From: an uncultured Solobacterium sp. | GTDB taxonomy: Bacteria; Bacillota_I; Bacilli_A; Erysipelotrichales; Erysipelotrichaceae | Length of the DNA stretch: 64,000 nt | NCBI GenBank assembly: GCA_938039295.1 | Contig: CALHUY010000053.1 | Span: forward strand, 6,831 to 70,830 | Direction: 5' to 3' | Part shown: positions 17,878 through 26,486 of the stretch, piece after piece | Layout of the letters: each line of letters opens with the position of its first letter | How positions within the stretch are numbered: the stretch's first letter is position 1 | The notes under the pieces: model-generated | What the model was told of the DNA's origin: nothing | The model's database searches: none | The model's input: the letters and a program-made list of their open reading frames with translations, nothing else | Made by a program: the position numbers and the translations under genes

Positions 17878-18366
17878 GTGTCTATAAAATTGATAAAGGA
17901 ATACGCCAATATAGGTTCCAATTGTATTGGTGATGACATCACTGATATCACTAACTCTATCAAAGGATAGTAATGGTTGTAGAATTTCAATACAGATACT
18001 AAATAGGAATCCTGTTAGAATTATTTGTAGTGGTGTAAGTTTTGTGTTTTTGCGAATTAAAAAGCCAAATGGTATAAACAATGATATATTTAATAATGAC
18101 TCAGTTAGATAATCTCCGCGTTGTAACTGCCAGTCAATAAACGGATAGAAGTTTGTCTTTGATGAAAATCCATTGAATATATTAGGGATGTGTATGATGA
18201 TAGGCATTAGTGTTAACATCATCATGACACATATATACAGATAGAGTGCACTATACCAAATCAGCTTCTTTTTTGGTAGTTGTCTCCATCTTTGTAAAAA
18301 GACAAAATAATATAAACATCCTAAAACGATGAAATCCGGTAACATGGGTAGAATTTGAATTTGCAT
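17872..18366 (-). CDS. VanZ-family membrane protein
   Basis: A 164-residue integral membrane protein of the VanZ family, a group named after a teicoplanin-resistance accessory protein but mostly of unknown function. It has four or five hydrophobic segments and the family signature IEILQPLLSFDRVSDISDVITNTIG, with the E-x-x-Q and R-x-x-D-x-x-D pattern. The ATG at 18366 has no ribosome binding site, but a TGTTAAAAT extended -10 ends 7 bp upstream, so the transcript may be leaderless. An alternative is the second ATG at 18345, also without a site. A truncated duplicate lies at 16804-17127. The stop codon falls inside the shared terminator. Confidence 0.82.
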   Translation of the reverse strand: MQIQILPMLPDFIVLGCLYYFVFLQRWRQLPKKKLIWYSALYLYICVMMMLTLMPIIIHIPNIFNGFSSKTNFYPFIDWQLQRGDYLTESLLNISLFIPFGFLIRKNTKLTPLQIILTGFLFSICIEILQPLLSFDRVSDISDVITNTIGTYIGVFLYQFYRHK

Positions 18367-18430
18367 AGAAGAATTTTAACACACATGCTAGAAAGTATGT
18401 AACAATAAATGGTGTGTGTACGGAGGTCAA

Positions 18431-19720
18431 ATGAAATTTCTTGAACAGTTTACATTAATCACCGACATTATCTTTGGACTAATGATCTTGTTATATCTAT
18501 ATCAGATTGTATATATTGCGGTAAGTATGTTTAAACGCAAGGTTCCAAAGTTACCTGACGCAAAGAAGAATCATCGATATGCAATTTTTATCTCTGCCCG
18601 TAATGAAAAAGGTGTTATTGGTGAATTATTAGATAGTTTACACAATCAGACTTATCCAAAGGACATGTATGATATTTATGTCGTTGCGGATAACTGCACA
18701 GATGAGACTGCTGAAGTAGCTCGTAATCATGGAGCGATTGTATATGAACGCTTCAACCAAGAAGAAGTTGGAAAGGGGTATGCATTAAACTTTCTTTACC
18801 ATCATGTGATTGAGTTGAAGGGTGAAGATTACTATGAGGCTTTCATGGTATTTGATGCGGATAATATCATCGATAAGAATTTCTTATATGAAGTAAATAA
18901 GACATTCGATACGGGTGAATTTGATGCGATGACGACATATCGTAACTCTAAGAATTTTGATGAAAACTGGTTAACAGCAGCATACTCTATCTGGTTTATG
19001 CATGAGGCACGTCACTTAAATTACCCACGTATGTTGTTGGGGGCACAGTGTATGATTTCAGGTACTGGCTTTGTTGTTTCAGCGAAAGTAATGAAAGATA
19101 ATAATGGCTGGCCATACTACCTTCTAACAGAAGATATTCAATTCTCAGTAGTAAGTACGATTAATCAATTAAAGATTGGCTATTGTGATACTGCTATTTT
19201 ATATGATGAACAACCATCTACCTGGAAACAATCTTGGAAACAGCGTATGCGTTGGGCAAAGGGTTTCTATCAGATTGATGGTAAATATTTGGGTGATCTA
19301 GCAAAAGGTGTCATCACTGCAAAGGGAAGACGTCTTGCATTCTATGATATCTTGATGACAGTATTACCAGCTGGATTATTAACAATTGCAATTCTTGGTT
19401 TTGTATTATGGATTCTAGCTTCGGCTGGTTTAATGCCATACTATGTTCGTCTTGTCTTCCAAAGAGAGATGTTGTGGTTTGTATTTAAAACTATCGGATG
19501 CTTGTGGGTATCCTTAATGATTATTGGGGCTATCACAGTTGGTATGGAATGGGATCGTATTGAGACCAATAACTGGGCTAAAGTTAAGCATTTATTGTTG
19601 TTTCCATTGTTCTTGTTGTCATATCTACCAATTTCTATACAGGCATTGTTTACAAAAGTACATTGGGCTCCAATTGAGCATCACTCAACAGAAGAGTTAA
19701 ATAAAAAGAATGAACAATAA
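18431..19720 (+). CDS. Membrane-bound family 2 glycosyltransferase
   Basis: A processive-type GT2 enzyme that transfers sugar from a nucleotide sugar, probably building or modifying a surface polysaccharide. The 429-residue protein has an N-terminal membrane segment (about 9-33), a GT-A domain with FISARNEKGVIGELL, the metal-binding DAD at 142-144, TED at 233-235 and QRMRW at 271-275 (the Q-x-x-R-W acceptor motif), and then three or four membrane segments after residue 300. The start at 18431 has GGAGG 7 bp upstream; the GTG at 18416 would place the binding site inside the gene. It is monocistronic, with its own terminator. The substrate is unknown. Confidence 0.9.
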   Translation: MKFLEQFTLITDIIFGLMILLYLYQIVYIAVSMFKRKVPKLPDAKKNHRYAIFISARNEKGVIGELLDSLHNQTYPKDMYDIYVVADNCTDETAEVARNHGAIVYERFNQEEVGKGYALNFLYHHVIELKGEDYYEAFMVFDADNIIDKNFLYEVNKTFDTGEFDAMTTYRNSKNFDENWLTAAYSIWFMHEARHLNYPRMLLGAQCMISGTGFVVSAKVMKDNNGWPYYLLTEDIQFSVVSTINQLKIGYCDTAILYDEQPSTWKQSWKQRMRWAKGFYQIDGKYLGDLAKGVITAKGRRLAFYDILMTVLPAGLLTIAILGFVLWILASAGLMPYYVRLVFQREMLWFVFKTIGCLWVSLMIIGAITVGMEWDRIETNNWAKVKHLLLFPLFLLSYLPISIQALFTKVHWAPIEHHSTEELNKKNEQ

Positions 19721-19755
19721 ATGGAGTGAACTGGAAAAAGTTCGCTTCATTTTTT
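19720..19755 (+). terminator. Terminator after the glycosyltransferase
   Basis: A 13-bp stem with two G-T pairs (19720-19732 with 19739-19751), loop GGAAAA, followed by a T run. Confidence 0.75.
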
Positions 19756-19828
19756 CATCTAATGAAATTATTTGGTGTAAGGGTTATGATAGTAATAGAG
19801 ATGTTTGAATCACTAGGAGGATTCTGCG

Positions 19829-21040
19829 ATGAAATATGATTTTACAACAATTATGGATCGTCATGGCAAAGATGCGATTGCGGTTGATGGTATAGGGATG
19901 GCAGGAAAACCTGAGTTGCCTGATGAAGGTTTTGATGTAATTCCAATGTGGATTGCGGATATGAACTTTCCTACAGTTCCTTCTGTGCAGGAAGAAATCA
20001 TAAAGCGTGTGAATCATCCTGCATTTGGATATTTTGCGCCAAGCGAAGAATACTATCAGAGTATCATCGATTGGCAAAATAAGCGTAATGGAGTAACAGG
20101 ATTATTGCCAGAACATATTGGATATGAAAATGGTGTTCTGGGTGGTTTGTTGTCTGCTTTAACCGCTTACGCATCTCCTGGAGATGCGGTATTAGTACAT
20201 AGTCCGACATATATTGGATTTACGCATTGCTTGAATAATAATGGATTTTATATTGTACATAGTCCACTCGTAAAGGATGAAGATGGTATCTGGCGGATGG
20301 ATTATCGAGATATGGAAGAGAAGATTAAGCAAAATCATATTCATGTGGCAATCTTCTGTTCCCCACACAACCCTTGTGGTCGTGTGTGGCAGTTGGATGA
20401 GATTCAAAAAGCAATGGAAGTTTATGAACGCAATGATGTGGTTGTTATCTCTGACGAAATCTGGTCAGATATTATATTAGAGGGATATAAGCACATTCCT
20501 ACCCAATCTGTAAATGCATGGGCACACGAAAATGTGGTTGCGTTATACGCACCGAGTAAAACATTTAATCTTGCAGGATTAGTGGGAGCCTATCACATCA
20601 TCTACAATCAGACACTACATGATCGAATTCGTTCGAAAGCCTCAAAATCTCACTACAATAATATGAATGTATTGTCCATGCATGCATTAATTGGTGCCTA
20701 TAAACCAGAAGGGCATGCATGGTTAGAAGAACTACGAGAAGTGATTACTTCTAATGTGAATTATGCAGTGGAGTATATCAGAGAGAACTTTGAAGGCGTA
20801 GAGTTAATGAGGCCAGAAGGAACATACATGTTATTTATTGATTGTGAGAAGTGGTGTAAGCAACACGCTAAAACAATCGAAGAAGTCGAAAAAGCTGGAT
20901 ATCGTGTTGGTGTTGCTTGGCAAGATGGACGCATGTTTCATGGACCATATAGTATTCGTATGAATTTGGCACTACCTTTCACACGTGTACAAGAAGCTTT
21001 TAAACGTTTAGACCAATATGTATTTAATGCAAAGTGGTAG
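19829..21040 (+). CDS. patB: PatB/MalY-type PLP-dependent C-S lyase or aminotransferase
   Basis: A fold-type I PLP enzyme of 403 residues. Members named PatB or MalY cleave cystathionine or related thioethers (beta-lyase), releasing homocysteine or thiol and pyruvate. The N-terminus DVIPMWIADMNFP is typical of this subgroup, CSPHNPCGRVW and ISDEIWSDI hold the cofactor-binding Asn and Asp, and APSKTFNLAG has the PLP lysine (Lys244). A good AGGAGG precedes the ATG. Classical aspartate aminotransferases share the fold, but the PMWIADM wording favours the lyase group. In oral and gut anaerobes such enzymes can produce hydrogen sulphide or methanethiol; that role is an inference here. Confidence 0.85.
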   Translation: MKYDFTTIMDRHGKDAIAVDGIGMAGKPELPDEGFDVIPMWIADMNFPTVPSVQEEIIKRVNHPAFGYFAPSEEYYQSIIDWQNKRNGVTGLLPEHIGYENGVLGGLLSALTAYASPGDAVLVHSPTYIGFTHCLNNNGFYIVHSPLVKDEDGIWRMDYRDMEEKIKQNHIHVAIFCSPHNPCGRVWQLDEIQKAMEVYERNDVVVISDEIWSDIILEGYKHIPTQSVNAWAHENVVALYAPSKTFNLAGLVGAYHIIYNQTLHDRIRSKASKSHYNNMNVLSMHALIGAYKPEGHAWLEELREVITSNVNYAVEYIRENFEGVELMRPEGTYMLFIDCEKWCKQHAKTIEEVEKAGYRVGVAWQDGRMFHGPYSIRMNLALPFTRVQEAFKRLDQYVFNAKW

Positions 21041-21043
21041 TAA

Positions 21044-21068
21044 AAAAATCCGTCATTGACGGATTTTT
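21044..21068. terminator. Bidirectional terminator between patB and tRNA-Pro
   Basis: A perfect 11-bp stem, 21044-21054 with 21058-21068, loop ATT, with A and T runs on opposite sides. It serves patB on the plus strand and the tRNA on the minus strand. Confidence 0.85.
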
Positions 21069-21074
21069 CAATAG

Positions 21075-21148
21075 TCGGGGTGACGAGATTCGAACTCACG
21101 ACCTCTTCGTCCCGAACGAAGCGCTCTACCAAGCTGAGCCACACCCCG
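21075..21148 (-). tRNA. tRNA-Pro(CGG)
   Basis: The minus strand folds as a full cloverleaf. The acceptor stem pairs CGGGGTG (5' end at 21148) with CACCCCG. The D arm has CTCAGCTTGGTAGAGC, the anticodon stem is CTTCG/CGAAG around loop TTCGGGA, giving anticodon CGG for proline codon CCG, and the T arm has TTCGAAT. The discriminator base is A and CCA is not encoded. A TGATATAAT promoter element lies 15 bp upstream. Confidence 0.95.
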
Positions 21149-21162
21149 ATACTCTACTGTTT

Positions 21163-21168
21163 ATTATA
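21163..21168 (-). promoter_or_regulatory. Extended -10 promoter of tRNA-Pro
   Basis: On the minus strand, TG-A-TATAAT, with the TATAAT at 21168-21163, 15 bp before the mature tRNA 5' end. No convincing -35 is present. Confidence 0.5.
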
Positions 21169-21198
21169 TCAAACTGAGAAAATATGGAGAGTGAAAAT

Positions 21199-21603
21199 TT
21201 ACTGCTTTGATTGCTTCATGAGATAGAGAATACCACTAATAACACTCGTAATAATTGCTAGTACAATATACATTAATAGAAAACCTGCTATACCTGCCAC
21301 AATATCAACGAAGTCCATTGTACCGGTATGAGTAATGCCTTGACCAATTTCAATCGCAAAGGTAATCACAATAATGAGTGTAAATACATAGATAAAAGTT
21401 AATGTTAGAAAGTGATGTCGCTTTGCGAGGAATTTGAAGAATGGATATATAATCGCAATCATCAAAATTCCAAGGATACCTATTACCATAAAATGTAAGT
21501 CTTTATCAGATAGTCCAATCAGATTATTATCATTCCACGTCAAAATTGTGTTATGAATAGAAGTAATTAATTTAATCAGAAAAAAGAGAATTTTTGTTAA
21601 CAT
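21199..21603 (-). CDS. VanZ-like membrane protein
   Basis: A 134-residue protein with three or four membrane segments. The stretch FAIEIGQGITHTGTMDFVDIVAG has the E-x-x-Q and spaced aspartates of VanZ-family proteins, but the arginine of the usual pattern is replaced, so I place it in the wider family only. The start at 21603 follows AAGGAGG, which is why I reject the frame's longer reading to 21639. It is the third VanZ-like entry within 5 kb. It is divergent from the yybS-gdpP operon, and its own downstream region runs into the tRNA promoter with no clear terminator. Its function is unknown. Confidence 0.72.
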   Translation of the reverse strand: MLTKILFFLIKLITSIHNTILTWNDNNLIGLSDKDLHFMVIGILGILMIAIIYPFFKFLAKRHHFLTLTFIYVFTLIIVITFAIEIGQGITHTGTMDFVDIVAGIAGFLLMYIVLAIITSVISGILYLMKQSKQ

Positions 21604-21722
21604 AAGGGCCTCCTTGGGGAGTATCATAGCAGAATTCAATACTGTTATAAAAGTGATAAAATGATGAGACTTTCAATGAAAGTGATTTAGCGAAAGCTAG
21701 GGGAATCGAATTTGTTTGGATA

Positions 21723-21731
21723 TGATATAAT
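21723..21731 (+). promoter_or_regulatory. Extended -10 promoter of yybS-gdpP operon
   Basis: TG-A-TATAAT at 21723-21731 lies about 50 bp before the yybS-like start. No good -35 is seen. Confidence 0.5.
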
Positions 21732-21779
21732 ATTGGCATGCGAAAAGCGACTTTTTATAGTGCTTTTTGGGAGAATATT

Positions 21780-22730
21780 ATGAATCAAAATGTAAGAAAG
21801 ATTACCGAAGGGGCAATGATGGTTGCCTTAATCGGCGTATTTATGTTAATTGATAGACAGTTCCAAGGAACATTCAGCAGTATGTTTGTGTTCCTATTAC
21901 CATTACCAATGGTATATTTTGGGGCAAAATATGGGCTGCGTGATAGCTTGATGGTTCTAACTGCTATCATCTTTGTGTCCTTTATTTTCGCAAGTCCATT
22001 TGCAGTATTCTTCTTTGTCGCGGAAGCGATTATTGGTTTGGTATATGGATGTGGTATCTATCAAAATGTAGAGAGTAAGAGATTATTATTAAGAACGATG
22101 GTTCTTGGGGGTCTTACAGAACTACTTGCGGTTGTGATTAATGTGGCTATTTTTGGTGTTAGTTTCGATCAGCTTGTATTAGAATTACGTGAAACTTTTG
22201 ATATGATGCAACAATCAATGGGCCTAGCGGTGAATTCAAATGTGGATATCAACGTATTATTGCGTAATGTATTCTTTGTAAGTACGCTGATGCTAGGTGT
22301 ATTAGAGGCAATCGTGACACATATTTCATCAAGATTATTACTCAAGAGATTACGTATGAAGGTGCCTGAATCAACGCCGCTCTATCTATATTTTCCACCT
22401 AAGTGGATTGGATATGTAGCACTAGTTGGAATGTTTGGGTATTTATATATTGGTTCTGGTTATATTAAAACAGAACCAGCTCTAACAATTATTTCAGCGT
22501 TAGGAACATTTGCGTATTTCTATCTAACAGCGATGGGTGTTGTTGGACTACTGGTTATGATTGGATTAATGGCAAAGGAAAGTCGCAGAATCTTAACATT
22601 TGTAGTGTTTATCTTAGCGATAGTATTGTCATTTCCAGTTGCGATTTATGGATTTTTATATATCACGACAAATATGCATCAGAGAATAGTAGAGGAGGGA
22701 TATCATGCAACAAAAAATGAATCGAATTAA
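21780..22730 (+). CDS. yybS: YybS-family (DUF2232) membrane protein
   Basis: A 316-residue integral membrane protein with about eight hydrophobic segments and few charged residues between them. The opening KITEGAMMVALIGVFMLIDR and a long polytopic body, together with its place directly before gdpP, identify the DUF2232/YybS family, which resembles S components of ECF transporters; the transported substrate is unknown. The ATG at 21780 has GGGAG 6 bp upstream; the upstream 14 codons from 21738 overlap the promoter region. It overlaps gdpP by 26 bp, the same order as in Bacillus (yybS-gdpP-rplI-dnaB). Confidence 0.85.
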   Translation: MNQNVRKITEGAMMVALIGVFMLIDRQFQGTFSSMFVFLLPLPMVYFGAKYGLRDSLMVLTAIIFVSFIFASPFAVFFFVAEAIIGLVYGCGIYQNVESKRLLLRTMVLGGLTELLAVVINVAIFGVSFDQLVLELRETFDMMQQSMGLAVNSNVDINVLLRNVFFVSTLMLGVLEAIVTHISSRLLLKRLRMKVPESTPLYLYFPPKWIGYVALVGMFGYLYIGSGYIKTEPALTIISALGTFAYFYLTAMGVVGLLVMIGLMAKESRRILTFVVFILAIVLSFPVAIYGFLYITTNMHQRIVEEGYHATKNESN

Positions 22731-24675
22731 ACAACTTGTTTTTGTGGCACTTGCTATCCAACTTGCGGTTGTTATCTTATTGCAGTTGATTTTTAAATTA
22801 AATATCTTGCCAGGTATCTTGGTGTTGATTGCGGAAGCTCTAATAGCAGTATATCTCTTAGAGTTTTTCCAATCTGCAAATGAAGAAGAGTCCATTGGTC
22901 TAGAAAAGTATCTAGGTGGTTCTTACGCGGATGCGTATCTAGTTGGTGGCGTAGGTATGATGAACTACGATGAAAACTATGTCATTACATGGCAGAGTGA
23001 ACTTTTTAAAGAAAGAGGACTAGATCGTATTGGTTCTAAACTACTGACTTGGTTACCTGAAGCCAATGACATTATTTCCGGGGAAACGGAAAAGGTTAAT
23101 GTTCAGATTGACCAATATGTTTATGAAGTAAGTAAGCGTGAAAATGCGCCAACGATATTCTTTAAAGATATTACACTTTTAGATAAGTACCGTGGTAAGT
23201 ACAATGAAGAACATGTTGTACTTGGTCTAGCAAGTTTTGATAACTATGAAGAAAGTACGATGTATGCGGATGATGCGGATATTGCAAATATTAATGCGAC
23301 AATTCGTACACCACTCAATGAATACTTCCAACAGTATGGTGTATTCTCTAGAAGATTAAATAACAATCGTTATTTATTAGTACTCAATGAAAGAATCTAT
23401 CGTGAGATTGCGGCAGATCGTTTCTCAATTCTAAATATTGTACGTAAGGCTTCACAGAAGGCTGAAGTATCTATCACATTGTCTATGGCGTTCGCCAAGG
23501 GTAGTTCAAACTTTGCGGAGCTAGATGAGACAGTTACAAAGTTAATGGATCTTGCGCAAACGCGTGGTGGTGACCAGGTTGCGATTCAGGTAGTTGGTGA
23601 AGATGTTAAATACTTTGGTGGTTCAACTGAAGCTGCTGAGAAGAGAAGTCGTGTGCGTGTACGCGTTATGGCACATGCATTACGCGATCTCATTCAACAT
23701 TCTTCTAATGTAATTATTTGTGGACATAAGAATGCTGACTTTGACTGTATTGGCTCTGCAATTTGTTTATCTAAAATGGCATCTGCTTTCAATAAACCGG
23801 TCAGTATTATTGCTAAGACTGGTGGTATTGAAGAAAAGCTAGAAGCTGCAATGAAAGAAAATGAGCAGGAACTAGCAGAAGGCGTAACATTTGTGACAGA
23901 AGGTGAAGCAATTAACCAACTAAAGGATAATACACTTGTCATCATGACGGACCATCATAACATTCTTCAGTCTAATGGTGCAAAACTATTAGAGATGGCG
24001 AAACGTATTGTGGTAATTGATCATCATCGCAGAAGTACAGATATGGGTGTAAAGCCAATTCTAATTTATATCGAAGCAGGTGCTTCTAGTACTTGTGAAA
24101 TATTGACAGAAATGATTCCGTTTGTATCAAGTAAAGTAGATATTTCTGAATTAGAAGCGACATTCATGCTTGCAGGTATGACAATTGATACACGCAAGTG
24201 GCGTGAAAGAACAGGTGTACGTACTTATGATGCGGCGAGTGCTTTACGTAAACTTGGAGCTGATCCTCAGGTGGCGTATGACTATCTGAAAGATACGTAT
24301 GAAGAGTTTGCATTAAAGAGTGCAATTATGAATGCAAGTGAAAGTTATCCAGATGGTATTGTAATTGCGGCTGTAGAAAACGAGAAGATTACACGTTCTA
24401 TTATGAGTCAGGTTGCGGATAGTTTATTAAGTATTCAAGATGTAAAAGCAGCCTTTGTTATCGCACAGGATAAGAGTACAGGAATCAATAGTATTTCTGC
24501 TCGCTCAAATGGTGAAATTAACGTACAAGCAATTATGGAAGCCATGCATGGTGGTGGACATATGACAGCTGCCGCAACACAACGTAAGGATGCGACAGTA
24601 AAAGAACTCAAAGAAGAGTTAATTAATATTATTGAACAACAGAAGAAGGAGGCAGAAGATGAAAGTAATTCTTAA
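22705..24675 (+). CDS. gdpP: Cyclic-di-AMP phosphodiesterase GdpP
   Basis: GdpP hydrolyses cyclic-di-AMP to pApA and so tunes osmolyte import, wall homeostasis and beta-lactam tolerance. The 656-residue protein has two membrane segments (about 9-30 and 34-55), a PAS-like region, a degenerate GGDEF domain (about 170-300, with no intact GGDEF motif, as usual), then DHH and DHHA1 domains. DHH metal-binding motifs are NADFDCIGSA (about 339-348), DHHN (about 416) and DHHRR (about 438), and DHHA1 shows GGGHMTAAAT (about 616). The gene starts inside yybS with a GAGGAGG site and overlaps rplI by 17 bp. Nothing looks degraded. Confidence 0.95.
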   Translation: MQQKMNRIKQLVFVALAIQLAVVILLQLIFKLNILPGILVLIAEALIAVYLLEFFQSANEEESIGLEKYLGGSYADAYLVGGVGMMNYDENYVITWQSELFKERGLDRIGSKLLTWLPEANDIISGETEKVNVQIDQYVYEVSKRENAPTIFFKDITLLDKYRGKYNEEHVVLGLASFDNYEESTMYADDADIANINATIRTPLNEYFQQYGVFSRRLNNNRYLLVLNERIYREIAADRFSILNIVRKASQKAEVSITLSMAFAKGSSNFAELDETVTKLMDLAQTRGGDQVAIQVVGEDVKYFGGSTEAAEKRSRVRVRVMAHALRDLIQHSSNVIICGHKNADFDCIGSAICLSKMASAFNKPVSIIAKTGGIEEKLEAAMKENEQELAEGVTFVTEGEAINQLKDNTLVIMTDHHNILQSNGAKLLEMAKRIVVIDHHRRSTDMGVKPILIYIEAGASSTCEILTEMIPFVSSKVDISELEATFMLAGMTIDTRKWRERTGVRTYDAASALRKLGADPQVAYDYLKDTYEEFALKSAIMNASESYPDGIVIAAVENEKITRSIMSQVADSLLSIQDVKAAFVIAQDKSTGINSISARSNGEINVQAIMEAMHGGGHMTAAATQRKDATVKELKEELINIIEQQKKEAEDESNS

Positions 24676-25108
24676 ACAAGATGTTAAAAAAGTAGGTAAA
24701 CGTGGAGATATCGTTGATGTTTCAGACGGTTACGGAAGAAATTTCTTAATCGCAAGAGGACTTGCGGTGGCAGAATCTAAGGCTAGCTTAGAAATCTTAA
24801 AAGAACAGAAATCAGAAGAGGCTGCACTAGAAGCACAGCGTGAACAAGAAGCACGTGAGAAAGCTGCTTTATTAGAAAAGACCGTAATTACTTTCACAGT
24901 GAAGTCTGGCAAAGAAGGAAGAGTCTTCGGGTCTGTTTCTACAAAGCAAATTGTTGAAGCTTTGAATAAAAAAGGCATTACAGTTGAGAAGCGTAAGATT
25001 ATTGATACCGAGCCAATTCATAGTCTTGGTACAACAAGAGTCAAAGTTGAACTACACAAAAATGTTATCGGTACAATCGTTGTGAAAGTACTGGGAAGTG
25101 AGAACTAA
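24659..25108 (+). CDS. rplI: Ribosomal protein L9
   Basis: A large-subunit ribosomal protein of 149 residues with the usual two-domain design: an N-terminal RNA-binding domain (MKVILKQDVKKVGKRGDIV, GYGRNFLIARG), a long connecting helix rich in Glu, Ala and Arg (about 41-74), and a C-terminal domain with GKEGRVFGSVSTKQI. The ATG at 24659 has AAGGAGG 8 bp upstream and lies within the end of gdpP. dnaB follows after 2 bp. The gene neighbourhood is that of Bacillus. Confidence 0.97.
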   Translation: MKVILKQDVKKVGKRGDIVDVSDGYGRNFLIARGLAVAESKASLEILKEQKSEEAALEAQREQEAREKAALLEKTVITFTVKSGKEGRVFGSVSTKQIVEALNKKGITVEKRKIIDTEPIHSLGTTRVKVELHKNVIGTIVVKVLGSEN

Positions 25109-25110
25109 AT

Positions 25111-26472
25111 ATGCCACGCGTATTGCCTTCTGCACCAGAGGCAGAAGCTAGTTTACTTGGAACCATGCTTGTATACCCAAGTTCTTCTCGTACAGCACTA
25201 GAGGAAGGGCTTGAGGCTGATGATTTCTTTATTGAAGCAAATCGTCGTATCTATCATGCATGCGAAGAACTGTATCAAGAAGGTATACAGATTGACTCTA
25301 CAACTGTTGCGACACGTTTAAAGGATACAGATCTTTTAGATAAGTCTGGTGGAATGGAATACATTCTAAATTTAATGAATGCTGCTGTAACAAGTGCGAA
25401 TACATTAACGTATGTTAATTTGATTCGTGATAAAGCGATGATGCGTCGTATGATTGAAGCTGCTGAAAGAGTTGTGGAAGAAGGCTTTAATGGACAGACA
25501 GATTTGAATGATTATCTTGATCGTTCAGAGAAAGAAATTTTAAATGTATCTCGTAATCGTAAAGCTGGTGAATTTAAAAATCCTAATGATGTCTTAAATG
25601 AAGTACTAAAGACAATTCGTGCAGCATCTCAGAATTCATCTGAGATTACTGGTTTAAAGACAGGCTTTAATGATCTTGACCGTATTACACATGGTTTACA
25701 GCGCGGAGATATGATTGTTTTAGCTGCGCGTCCATCTATGGGTAAAACAGCGGTTGCCTTAAACTTAGCAATGAACGCTGCGCTTATTCCACAAGCTCAA
25801 AAAGGTGCAATTGCGATTTTCTCACTTGAGATGGGTGCAGAACAGTTAGCGATGCGTTTGTTAAGTGCGAAGAGTCATATTCAAGGCGATAAGTTAAAGA
25901 CAGGTCGTTTAACAAATGAAGAATGGAATCGTATTAATGAAGCTTCAGCAGAGTTAAAGGCTTCTAATATTTATATTGATGATATGGCAGGAATTAAGAT
26001 TCCTGAAATCTTCTCAAAGTGTCGTAGACTACAAGCAGAACATGGCTTAAACATGGTTATGATTGACTATATCCAGTTGATCAGTGGACCATCCGATCGT
26101 TCTGGTGTAAACCGTCAACAAGAAGTATCCGATATCTCTCGTAGCTTAAAAGCACTTGCGCGTGAACTAAAGGTTCCAGTTGTGGCCTTATCTCAGTTAA
26201 GTCGTAGTGTTGAAGCACGTGAAGATAAAAGACCAATGTTAAGTGACTTACGTGAATCTGGAGCGATTGAGCAGGATGCAGATATTGTTATGATGTTGTA
26301 TCGTGAGTCCTACTATAACGAAGAAGCGAAAGAACAAGCTAGAGAATCTGGAACAGAACGTTTAGAAATCAATCTAGCAAAGCACCGTAATGGTGCGACA
26401 GGTAGAGTTTATGTAGCCTTTGAAGCAGATACGAACGCACTATATAACATTGCCCCAAATAAACCACAATAA
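25111..26472 (+). CDS. dnaB: Replicative DNA helicase
   Basis: The hexameric helicase that unwinds DNA at the replication fork (DnaC in Bacillus naming). The 453-residue protein has the N-terminal collar domain beginning LPSAPEAEASLLG, Walker A RPSMGKTAVA (about 206-215), FSLEMGAEQLAMRLL, Walker B MVMIDYIQL, and the arginine-finger region LRESGAIEQDADIVMMLYR. Length and motifs are normal and there is no intein. It follows rplI after 2 bp, and the next gene starts 15 bp downstream with its own binding site over the end of dnaB. Confidence 0.97.
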   Translation: MPRVLPSAPEAEASLLGTMLVYPSSSRTALEEGLEADDFFIEANRRIYHACEELYQEGIQIDSTTVATRLKDTDLLDKSGGMEYILNLMNAAVTSANTLTYVNLIRDKAMMRRMIEAAERVVEEGFNGQTDLNDYLDRSEKEILNVSRNRKAGEFKNPNDVLNEVLKTIRAASQNSSEITGLKTGFNDLDRITHGLQRGDMIVLAARPSMGKTAVALNLAMNAALIPQAQKGAIAIFSLEMGAEQLAMRLLSAKSHIQGDKLKTGRLTNEEWNRINEASAELKASNIYIDDMAGIKIPEIFSKCRRLQAEHGLNMVMIDYIQLISGPSDRSGVNRQQEVSDISRSLKALARELKVPVVALSQLSRSVEAREDKRPMLSDLRESGAIEQDADIVMMLYRESYYNEEAKEQARESGTERLEINLAKHRNGATGRVYVAFEADTNALYNIAPNKPQ

Positions 26473-26486
26473 TGAAGGAGGAAGGC

